In this document: positions 1 through 9,209 of the stretch, one piece after another
Layout of the letters: every line of letters begins with the position of its first letter
How positions within the stretch are numbered: position 1 is the first letter of the stretch
Translations under genes and position numbers: made by a program
NCBI GenBank assembly: GCA_963921195.1
Contig: OY992536.1
Span: 242,580,023-242,644,022 of the forward strand
From: Pegoplata infirma
Lineage: Eukaryota; Arthropoda; Insecta; Diptera; Anthomyiidae
DNA: 64,000 bases
Direction: 5' to 3'
The notes under the pieces: model-generated
The model's database searches: none
The model's input: the letters and a program-made list of their open reading frames with translations, nothing else
Told to the model about the DNA's origin: nothing

Positions 1-1070
1 TTAGGTTAGGTTAGGTTAGGTTAGGTTAGGTTAGGTTAGGTTAGGTTAGGTTAGGTTAGGTTAGGTTAGGTTAGGTTAGGTTAGGTTAGGTTAGGTTAGG
101 TTAGGTTAGGTTAGGTTAGGTTAGGTTAGGTTAGGTTAGGTTAGGTTAGGTTAGGTTAGGTTAGGTTAGGTTAGGTTAGGTTAGGTTAGGTTAGGTTAGG
201 TTAGGTTAGGTTAGGTTAGGTTAGGTTAGGTTAGGTTAGGTTAGGTTAGGTTAGGTTAGGTTAGGTTAGGTTAGGTTAGGTTAGGTTAGGTTAGGTTAGG
301 TTAGGTTAGGTTAGGTTAGGTTAGGTTAGGTTAGGTTAGGTTAGGTTAGGTTAGGTTAGGTTAGGTTAGGTTAGGTTAGGTTAGGTTAGGTTAGGTTAGG
401 TTAGGTTAGGTTAGGTTAGGTTAGGTTAGGTTAGGTTAGGTTAGGTTAGGTTAGGTTAGGTTAGGTTAGGTTAGGTTAGGTTAGGTTAGGTTAGGTTAGG
501 TTAGGTTAGGTTAGGTTAGGTTAGGTTAGGTTAGGTTAGGTTAGGTTAGGTTAGGTTAGGTTAGGTTAGGTTAGGTTAGGTTAGGTTAGGTTAGGTTAGG
601 TTAGGTTAGGTTAGGTTAGGTTAGGTTAGGTTAGGTTAGGTTAGGTTAGGTTAGGTTAGGTTAGGTTAGGTTAGGTTAGGTTAGGTTAGGTTAGGTTAGG
701 TTAGGTTAGGTTAGGTTAGGTTAGGTTAGGTTAGGTTAGGTTAGGTTAGGTTAGGTTAGGTTAGGTTAGGTTAGGTTAGGTTAGGTTAGGTTAGGTTAGG
801 TTAGGTTAGGTTAGGTTAGGTTAGGTTAGGTTAGGTTAGGTTAGGTTAGGTTAGGTTAGGTTAGGTTAGGTTAGGTTAGGTTAGGTTAGGTTAGGTTAGG
901 TTAGGTTAGGTTAGGTTAGGTTAGGTTAGGTTAGGTTAGGTTAGGTTAGGTTAGGTTAGGTTAGGTTAGGTTAGGTTAGGTTAGGTTAGGTTAGGTTAGG
1001 TTAGGTTAGGTTAGGTTAGGTTAGGTTAGGTTAGGTTAGGTTAGGTTAGGTTAGGATAGGTTAGGTTAGG
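1..1070 (+). repeat. (TTAGG)n telomere-type array, 214 units
   Basis: Seen: 211 uninterrupted TTAGG pentamers (1-1055), one ATAGG variant (1056-1060), two more TTAGG, then TTGGATGGG, where the array ends. TTAGG is the ancestral insect telomere repeat. Orientation matters. A true left chromosome end read 5'->3' on the top strand should show CCTAA; here the G-rich strand runs inward. The array is therefore inverted relative to a terminal telomere at this contig end. It could be an interstitial telomeric tract, a satellite derived from telomere sequence, or an assembly artefact. Near-perfect identity argues for a young or actively homogenised array. Confidence 0.97.
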
Positions 1071-1121
1071 TTGGATGGGCGCTCGCCATTTGGCGAGTTC
1101 ACTCGGAGGCCATATGGCCTA
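1071..1121. other. Array/unique junction with hairpin and 14-bp palindrome
   Basis: The junction is relatively GC-rich for this window. It contains a perfect 7-bp stem with a 2-base loop (CTCGCCA TT TGGCGAG, 1082-1097) and the palindrome AGGCCATATGGCCT (1107-1120). The last T plus the following A form the left TA duplication of the 2.1-kb foldback element. The sequence on the far side of that element (3217 on) begins ATATGGCCC, so the pre-insertion site read roughly ATATGGCC-TA-ATATGGCCC. Confidence 0.7.
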
Positions 1122-3214
1122 GAGTGGCACTTAAAAATTAAATTTTCGAATTTCAAAATGCGCGGGTCGGAATATTGTGTAATTGCATCTAAAAATGATT
1201 GTGTAAAAATTTCAGGAAAATCGAATAACTTTAACCCGTGCCGCTTTGAGGTCAAAGTTTCGGGTTTTTGGGGAAAAAGGACGAAGATTTGAAAAAAAAA
1301 ATAAAAAAAATGTTTATGAAATTAATTAAAATAATTTTTTTTTATTTAGCTTTTACTCAAAACTACCCGTTAAAAATTTTAAGCTAAAAATTACCATGAA
1401 TTTAGGGGGGTACTTCAAATGAGTATTTTCGATTTTTTAAAAATTTTATTAAACAAAATTTTTAAATTCAACATTTCTATACAAGTCGCTTATAAAAAAC
1501 ATCCTAAAGATTAAATATTAAAAAAATTGGGGATATACACCGACTCAATTTGTTTTTGGAGCCGTTTGATTTTTGTGGATTTCAAGGAAATTAGAATTTT
1601 GTGTAAATTTTTTTTTATGAAAATCGATTTTCAAATAAACTGACCAAATTTAAGTTTTTTGTTGCTTCTTTTGATCAAATTAATTCAGTTAAGAACTATT
1701 AACTTTATTAGACATCTTTAACCCATATTGGCAGGGGACAAATGTGACCCAAGCAGCAAATTTAAAGTTTGTTTCTAGAATTTTAAGAATTTTATTGTTT
1801 CAAAATCATTTTGGTGGTCTATTACATACTAATTTATAGTGTCCGACCGAATATTTGGCTTCGGCATTGGCCAAAGAGCAGCACTCGGCCAGTATTCGGC
1901 TTCGGCTACATTTTTGGCCAAATATGGCCTTATACCGAATAATTATATAAAACTTGTACGAACGTGTTAAAAAATGTTTTTGTGGAAAAAACAAACACTA
2001 AAAAAAAAGTCTTGCACTCAAAAAAAAATTTTTACTCAAAACAGGTTTCACACTCGAAAAAATGTGCACTCAAAAAAAAAATATTTTTACAAAAATTAAT
2101 AAAAAAAAACATTTATGGATTCGGTCAAAATATATTTTAATAGTAAAAACAAATAAAAAAGTTAAATTTGACCGAATCCATAAATGTTTTTTTTAGTAAT
2201 TTTTGTAAAAATATTTTTTTTTTGAGTGCACATTTTTTCGAGTGTAAAACCTGTTTTGAGTAAAAATTTTTTTTTGAGTACAAGACTTTTTTTTAGTGTT
2301 TGTTTTTTTTACAAAAACATTTTTTAACACGTTTGTACAAGTTTTATATAATTATTCGGTAAAAGGCCATATTTGGCCAAAAATGTAGCCGAAGCCGAAT
2401 ACTGGCCGAGTGCTGCTCTTTGGCCAATGCCGAAGCCAAATATTCGGTCGGACACTATAAATAAGTATGTAATAGACCACCAAAATGATTTTGAAACAAT
2501 AAAATTCTTAAAATTCTAGAAACAAACTTTGAATTCGCTGCTTGGGTCACATTTGCCCCCTGCCAATATGGGTTAACGATGTCTAATAAAGTTAAAAGTT
2601 TTTAACTGAATTAATTTGATCAAAAGAAGCAACAAAAAATTTAAATTTGGTCAATTTATTCGAAAATCGATTTTCATAAAAAAAAATTTACACAAAATTC
2701 TAATTTCCTTGAAATCCACAAAAATCAAACGGCTCCAAAAACAAATTGAGTCGGTGTATATCCCCAATTTTTTTAATATTTAATCTTTAGGATGTTTTTT
2801 ATAAGTGACTTGTATAGAAATGTTGAATTTAAAAATTTTGTTTAATAAAATTTTTAAAAAATCGAAAATACTCATTTGAAGTACCCCCCTAAATTCATGG
2901 TAATTTTTAGCTTAAAATTTTTAACGGGTTAATGATGTCATACAAAGTTGACATAATTTTTTCCAAGTAGTTTTGAGTAAAAGCTAAATAAAAAAAATTT
3001 ATTTTAATTAATTTCATAAAAACTTTTTTTTATTTTTTTTTTTTTAAATCATCGTCCTTTTTCCCCAAAAACCCGAAACTTTGACCTCAAAGCGGCACGG
3101 GTTAAAGTTATTCGATTTTCCTGAAATTTTTACACAATCATTTTTAGACGCAATTACACAATACTCCGACCCGCGCTTTTTGAAATTCGAAAATTTAATT
3201 TTTAAGTGCCACTC
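1122..3214. mobile_element. 2.1-kb foldback element, GAGTGGCAC ends, copy 1
   Basis: This is a nearly complete palindrome. The left arm (1122 to about 2130) is the reverse complement of the right arm (about 2165 to 3214), with a short AT-rich centre near 2150. Ends are GAGTGGCACTTAAAAA and its complement, flanked by TA at 1120-1121 and 3215-3216, as in Tc1/mariner-type insertions. No transposase is present. The arms include a strand of TTCGGCTTCGGC-type repeats around 1850-1920 and 2380-2450. The left arm lacks about 39 bp near 1370 that are present in the right arm and in both arms of copy 2. Short ORFs in the arms recur only because the element is repeated. Superfamily assignment is inference. 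Confidence 0.9.
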
Positions 3215-3275
3215 TAATATGGCCCATTGTGATTCCCCTAATCATATTTCCCCTCTCTCTCCCTGATACAAAGTT

Positions 3276-3521
3276 TTACCTTTTAAACCACCCCGTTTCC
3301 CTGAGGTATTCCGCTAGAGACGTCAATGAGACACCGCTTAGGCAGTCTAGGTCATCGAAAAATCTTTGCCCTAAATGCTTAAGGCGGCTCCTCATCAGAC
3401 CCGGACATTCGCATAGCAAGTGCTTCACTGACTCCTCTTCCTCCATTTCCCCACAGCTCCTACAATAGTCCCTATCAGAAATTCCCAGTTCGGGAAAGTC
3501 AGTTCGGGTTTCTTTTTTCAT
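3276..3521 (-). pseudogene. C-terminal remnant of a non-LTR retrotransposon polyprotein
   Basis: An 81-residue open stretch ends at a stop and has the C-terminal zinc-knuckle-like pattern of jockey/R1/Loa-type reverse transcriptase proteins: Cys20-x2-Cys23, then acidic residues, then His34, Cys37 and Cys39 in the context HLLCECP. The upstream polymerase and RNase H regions are absent, so this is a 5'-truncated relic. Its frame runs upstream through 'QWA' before a stop at the boundary with the neighbouring element. The remnant is bracketed by near-identical direct repeats ATGGCCCATTG (about 3219) and ATGGCCCACTG (about 3520), possibly a target duplication. No function is expected. The family-level call is from motif recognition. 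Confidence 0.7.
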
Positions 3522-5637
3522 GGCCCACTGAAATTTTTAATACACTCAAAAAAATACGTTAGTAGATTTACTAATTTTTTTTTGCTAATGCTAGTTAGCT
3601 AACTTTTAGCAAATTTTTAGTTGAGATTAGCATGTTAGCAAAAAATTCTTGTAAACTTCATTTAGCACATTAGCAATTTTAAACAAACTTTGAACTAATT
3701 TCTTTTGCTAAATTTGAAATTGAGTTGACAACATTTTTACAAGATTTTTTGCTAACATTAGCAAAAATAAATGGTAAATTTTTTTTTATTTTCAGAAAAC
3801 TTAAAATGGCGCTATCTCGGAAACTAAGCCAGATAGAGCAAAATGGAGGGCATTTTTGGTTCTTAGAATCTCCATACTTTCGCGGGCCCTCTTCACATGT
3901 GTGGAAGAGGATCCAAAAAAGTTAGCATTCCCGAAAATTTTAAAATGCTCATATCTCGGTAAATATTGCCGACACAACAAAAAGTCCAAAAGAATTTTTG
4001 TAGCTCTCAACACGTAGAACAAGACCGCAAAAAAAATCTCCGAGTAATATTTTTGAAGTTATCGAGTTTTTTAATTCTCAAGACCCCAGTGATCAGCTAA
4101 AATCACGTATCTCAAAAACTAAGCAAGGTAGAGCGAAACGGACACAAATTTTGGATCAAAAACTATGACGATTTTTAAGGAACCCAACTAGGTCTAGGCC
4201 CATCGGGGTCTGGACCTATTGGGTCCGAACCCAATGGGGTCCTCAAATGTGTATGAACTAAGTTGAAATAAAAAAATTTCAGTTTACTAATTTTTAGCAA
4301 AACGTTTTTGCTAACTTTAGCAAAAAAATTTTGGGTTTAAAATCTGCAAATTTTCTTGTAGGTTTACAAGCTTTTTTTGCTAACTTTACAGTTTTTTTTT
4401 TTTTTTGAGTGTATCTTTATCAAAGGCGTTTGGAAGAATAGAATAAAAACACATCTGAGCATCAAATATGTTTTAATGTCTTTAGTGAAATTATGGGGCG
4501 GTTCTTATTTTAGAACATATTAATCTTCTATCTGTCATTTTAGGGGTTCATTTAGTCCTTTTACAAAAATAAAACACAAAGGTCTAATAAAACATGCATT
4601 TAAAGGGCTAAAATGTTCTACAAATTTTATTAAAAATAAAAATTGTTTTATTCGACCTTTAAAATATTTTATTTTGAGTAGGTTCATTCTAGCTCGAGGT
4701 CATTATTTTCTTTGCTAATTAAAACTACGATATTCTCATGGAATAATTTTCAAGAAAATTATTTTTCTGTTTTAAATTTATTTATGTTGGTCATTTTTGC
4801 AAGACTTAATCGACACGTGTTCCGGAATTTGTCAGATTCCATTGCCAAGATTATTCAGCAAAATAAAAACCATGTATTACAAGTAGCAAAGGGTCTTTAA
4901 TGACAACCGTTAATGATGAAACTAAAATATTAATATATATATTCGACTCTACTCTCATTGGGAATTAGAAGACGAAAATTGTACCATCGTAGTAAAATCA
5001 CGATCATCAACTAAAAAAAAATTAAAAATCTTAAAATTCGAAAGAATATAAAATTTTTAAAAATTATGTTAATGGTGAAAGAGTACTCCCGGATCGAACA
5101 CATTGAAAATTTCAGCATTTTTAAAAATTAGGTGAATGGTGAAAGAGTACTGCCGAATCGACCATAATATTTCATCATGCCTACAAGGTCAACTTTTTGA
5201 CATAAACCTAAATTTTATTTTTTTTATTTACAAGTGCGCTAAGGGTTAATATATACATATATCATTGAAACTAGTATAGTTTGTCATTAGTGGAACAGTT
5301 GGTGTGGAATGCCACATTTAAGCATATTGCTCATATCGCAACCTTTGACAACCCCTAGTGAAATTTTATGAGGAAAATATTTGTATGGCATTTAAATCCT
5401 TTAAATGCACGTTTTATTTAGTTTTTAAAAAAGGAATAAAACTAGCCCTCCAAATGACAGTTCGAGGGTTAATATGTTTTAAAAAAAGAAACGGCATACA
5501 ATTTCACTGAAGACATTTACCGATATTTTAAAGCTCAGTAGTGTTTTTATTATAGTTTTTTTTTACTTCTTCCAAACGTCTTTGATAACAAAAAAAAAAA
5601 AAAAATCAGTGGGCCATAAAAAGAAATCCTAACTGCC
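3499..5637. mobile_element. Long-inverted-repeat element, interrupted by a CACTCA element
   Basis: The reverse complement of about 5485-5637 aligns with 4414-4525 (TTATCAAAGRCGTTTGGAAG, then TAAAAACAC, then AGTGAAATT). It also aligns with 3499-3535 (CAGTT-GG-TTTCTTTTT, then ATGGCCCACTGA). The left arm is therefore split by the element at 3543-4411. The interior (4690-5010) carries a CTAGCTCGAGGTCATTA module that also occurs at 6505-7110. No ORF of interest. The outer boundary is uncertain because the arm similarity runs into the retrotransposon remnant at 3499-3521. Confidence 0.6.
3543..4411. mobile_element. CACTCA-ended TIR element (E1), TA duplication
   Basis: Ends are CACTCAAAAAAA and TTTTTTTGAGTG, flanked by TA (3541-3542, 4412-4413). 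The subterminal parts are full of TTAGCAAA/TTTGCTAA motifs in both orientations. The middle is slightly GC-richer (3800-4260), with 'atctcggaaactaagc' and 'tctcaaaaactaagc' repeated, and lacks a convincing ORF. The element sits inside the left arm of the long-inverted-repeat element at 3499-5637. Other window members with the same ends lie at 57599, 58907, 60767 and 61669. Confidence 0.75.
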
Positions 5638-5739
5638 TTTGCAAAACCCTTTGGTATTTTTGTCTATTTGATTGTCTAATTTAAATGGCATTAAAGCCAT
5701 TTAGACTCAAAGCAATAAAACAAAATTTGTTGCACAGTG

Positions 5740-6480
5740 TAATAACATGAATGATATTTTCTTTTTTTTGTTATATTTTTCCTGAAAGGTGGGCACGTAT
5801 TTTTCATACAAGTTTCCAAAAACAAGCATACATTTTATTTCTTCTTCGACATAATTATTTTTTTTTTCTATATCAAGGATAGCAACAACAACAACAAAAA
5901 ACTCTCCATATGAGTAAAATTAATTACCAACATATAGAGAAAGACGTGCCTATAATGTATTATTTTGACATAATATTATACAAAAACAGCTAAGTAGTTG
6001 AGACAGACGTTAGTACGAATAAAATAACAAGTGCTAAGGAAGTTTTTCATCTTTTCCGTAAAGTGAAAAAAAAAACTTAATATACTCTAGGGAATATTAA
6101 AAACTAAAGAAGGTTAGAACAAAACAAAAAATACAAAAGAAAAACGTATACCGACAGTCATAAAAAGGAAAATTCTTTTTGTTATATATTTTACGGAATG
6201 TTTCTTTAATACAATATTAGCAGGTGTTATACCGTAATAAAGTTTTATTTGATTAGCCTAGTCAGGTGAAATATTTTTATGAAAGTAATTGTTAATTATT
6301 TATGTGGAGAAGGAATATATAAACATAATAAACATGTGATTAACCCACACACAAATAAAAGATGAACTAAAAATTGGAAAACCTAACTAAATTTGAGAAA
6401 AAAAGGCCAATGATCAAGCAGTAACATTTTTTGCTTTCGTTTCAGTTTATATTTTTCTTAAAATTAATGAGAAAAAATTA
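5740..6480. other. AT-rich stretch without recognised features
   Basis: I see only AT-rich sequence, a short CAA run near 5880 and homopolymers. A TTGTTGCACAGTGTAATAA motif at 5729-5747 matches, inverted, ATAACACTGTGCAACAAA at 22112. This suggests solo ends of a CACTGTGC-type element. No ORF of coding character. Confidence 0.5.
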
Positions 6481-6536
6481 ATAAATTAAATTTTGAGTAG
6501 GTTTATTTTAGCTCGAGGTCATTATTTCCTTTACTA

Positions 6537-6902
6537 CCCGAGTAAAAATTTTCTGATATAATCATATATAATTTGATACAATCTTATATGAGTTAATATG
6601 CTTCCGTATAAATTTATATAAAATTTTATCTATTACTTTGGTACGGTTGATCCACTTTATATGGTTAGATATTGCTCCATATATGATTCGATTCGTATTT
6701 TGGTTTTGCTCATCAAATTATATAAAAACAGATATTATAAGATCAATTTGATCTAATTAGATTTGACCAAATTCAGGATCAAATTGTATCATTTTTTATA
6801 TATTTTGATCTAAAGTAATACAATTAGATATTATTTGATACAACCATTTTACGGATCACATTAGATCTATTTAGTAAAATTAGCATAATATTTTTACTAG
6901 GG
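6537..6902. mobile_element. CCCGAGTAAAAA-ended MITE, TA duplication, empty site in window
   Basis: Ends are CCCGAGTAAAAA and its near complement TTTTTACTAGGG, flanked by TA at 6535-6536 and 6903-6904. The related locus at 4680-5010 reads CTTTGC-TA-ATTAAAACTA without the insert. The copy here reads CTTTAC-TA-[366 bp]-TA-ATTAAAACTA. This directly demonstrates a 366-bp insertion that duplicated TA. The interior is AT-rich with ATATAATTTGATAC-type repeats and no ORF. The superfamily (Tc1/mariner-like) is inferred from the TA duplication. Confidence 0.9.
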
Positions 6903-7028
6903 TAATTAAAACTATGATATTCTCATAGATTATTAAGCAAATATAATAACCCCGTGCTACAAGTAGCAAAGGGGACTTAAATAACAAATCATTTATGATC
7001 GAGCTAAAATATTAATACATATTCTACT

Positions 7029-7454
7029 CTACACTGGAAATTAGAACTCGAAATTTTACAATCGTAGTAAGATCTCAATCTTCAAACAAAAAAACAAACA
7101 AATATTAAAAACAGACCTTCATATCGATGGTCCCATTCCATAACATGCTAAGTCGACTTACCATGTTTTGCTGGGATTAGCATTTCTGAATTCATTGCTT
7201 GCTAACTTAGATTTTGTAAAATTTTGATACTGATCGCCCTATGCTACACTGGGAATTAGAACTCGAAATTGTACAATCGTAGTAAGATCTCGATCTTCAA
7301 ACAAAAAAACAAATATTAAAAACAGACCTTCATATCGACGGTCCCATTCCATAACATGCTAAGTCGACTTACCATGTTTTGCTGGGATTAGCATTTCTGA
7401 ATTCATTGCTTGCTAACTTAGATTTTGTAAAATTTTGATACTGATCGCCCTATG
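7029..7454 (+). repeat. Tandem duplication of about 215 bp
   Basis: Unit 1 (7029-7243) and unit 2 (7244-7454) are almost identical. They differ by a 4-base CAAA indel and a few substitutions. Each starts CTACACTGG and ends ATCGCCCTATG. The first part of each unit also resembles 4960-5010. The similarity implies a recent duplication or local copying event. Confidence 0.9.
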
Positions 7455-7940
7455 CTATCAAAAGTTATAGGCAAAAATGTACTTAGCATAATTTATCAAG
7501 TTTAAAAATCCTCCCTTTTTAAATGTTTTAAGTACACTTATTATTAGCATGATTTTGTTTAGAGTTATTTTTTGTGTGTTTTATGCTAAAAGTACTTAGC
7601 ATATTATAGATTGGACATTGCTTTTTTCGTGTTTTCTATATATACTTAGCATTGACGCAATACAGTTTTATATTTTTTTTTCCTCTGTAAGTGCACTTAG
7701 CAGGTTTTTCCCCTAATTTAAAACAAAACGTTCGTCGTGTAAGTGTACATAACATTGTTTAGTTTGGAGAAAGTTGTCATCAGAACTGTTGCGCATAATT
7801 TAGTTTTTTTGCTAATGATAATGAGTTCTCGCATAAAAAAAAATAGCTACAATTAGTCATTAACAATTTGAACGGAATTGTGGACTTATATTTTTTCTTA
7901 GAAAAATAAGAATCAAAATCAAAAATAATAAATACTTTTG
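7455..7940. other. AT-rich stretch with repeated TACTTAGCA motifs
   Basis: Variants of TACTTAGCATA and GTGCACTTAGCA recur between 7480 and 7700. This suggests a decayed repeat related to the TGCTAAGTCGACTTA motif of the preceding duplication. No ORF or RNA gene is seen. Confidence 0.4.
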
Positions 7941-7964
7941 GAAGTTACTTATGTTCTTCAAGGA

Positions 7965-8545
7965 AGATTTTTTTCCCAGGCCCGATATTACTCATTTCCG
8001 AACTTAACCAGCCTAATGGCTCCATTGAAAACTGTGTGCAAAATAGAGATGGGCGCTGGTCACGTGATTTGCGTGATTCACGTCAATCACGCGTGAATCA
8101 CGCGTGAGTATGAGTGATTTTTATTTCAATCACGTGATTGTGAGTGAGTGTGAGTTGAAAAAAAATCTGAGTGAGTGATTAGTGAGTGAGTCATTTATTT
8201 TTTTCGTGAGTTTGCGTGATTAGATTTTTTGATTTGCCCAATTTTTTTTTAAATTTTTTGTAAAATTTTTTTTTTGGATTTTTTTTTTTGGAAAGAAAAT
8301 TTTATTGCGTGAGTAGATTTTGCGTGACTCACGCGTGAGCGTGATTGAATCTGGCGTGAGTCACGCGTGAGCGTGAGTAAGTTTTTTATTACTCAAGTGA
8401 ATGTGAGTGAGCGTGAGTAAAAAAAAAAATTGCGAGAGTGATTAGTGAGTGATTCGATTATTTTTTGTGTGAGCGTGAGTGAGTGTGAGTCAAAATCCAC
8501 TCACTAGTGCAAAATACAACAAAATTCAGAAGACCCCCGTCCAGA
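7965..8545 (-). repeat. mini-me-like repeat fragment (type W), split by a hAT-like MITE
   Basis: 7965-8043 ('aacttaaccagcctaatgg') and 8515-8545 match the inner part of the fuller copy at 34618-35526 ('aattaaccagcctatgacc', then 'aatttcagtagtc'). The fragment continues across the 8044-8506 insertion once one GTGCAAAA is removed, which gives the empty-site reconstruction. Confidence 0.6.
8044..8506. mobile_element. hAT-like MITE with CACGTGA/GTGAGTGA internal repeats
   Basis: A perfect 8-bp duplication GTGCAAAA flanks it (8036-8043 and 8507-8514), which is the hAT hallmark. Ends are TAGAGATGGGCGC and, read inward from the right, TAGTGAGTGG. The interior is made almost entirely of variants of CACGTGA, CACGCGTGA and GTGAGTGAGT in both orientations. 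A related copy lies at 40155-40692, with a fragment at about 62999. No transposase. Confidence 0.88.
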
Positions 8546-9209
8546 TTTTATGAAATGTCTCATGGAATGGCAGATATAAGAATTTTTTAAAAAATTTGGA
8601 TAATTTTCAATACAATTAGAGAATTTAGAAATAAAAAAAATAGAAAAGTTAAATTTGACTTGGCCGAATCTATGAATACCCTCCACAATGTCCTTTTTAA
8701 GTGATAGTAAATTTTCTGTAGTGAAAAAAATAAAATTTTTGATTAGAAATATTTTCTTTTGTGTAATAAAACTTTTTTTTAAGTAATTTTTGAAAAAAAA
8801 AAAAAATAATAATTTACAAAAATTTTTTTTGAGTGTAAAATTTTTTTTGAGCGTAAAATTTTTTTCGAGTGTAAAATTTTTTTTTATTGTTAAAATATTT
8901 TAGAGTGACAAAAATACGTTGAAAAATATTTTTGTGACTTACCAATGTTTTTAAAACAGGTTTAACGAGTTTTCAACACGTGAATTTAAGGTGAAGCTAA
9001 TCTGAAATTCACGGGTTTGATAATAACTTTTGAACTACTGGACCGATTTGGCTAAAATAACGAACCGGGCTAGAGGATCGACAAATATATTTGCCAAGCT
9101 TCAGCATTCTCAGAATTGCCTTTCGAAAGCTATGGTGTTTTTTATCTCGTAAATTCACGAAAAACCCTTGCCGAAATTCAATATTTTGCTTATAACTTTC
9201 GAAACACTG

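Noticed and set aside
1..1070. A capping left telomere
   Set aside because: Strand orientation is opposite to that expected at a left chromosome end.
1806..1994. 62-codon minus ORF nearly identical to the end of a plus ORF at 16934-17194
   Set aside because: The match is explained by the repeated foldback arms. The peptide has no domain, and the frame is not preserved as a longer ORF.
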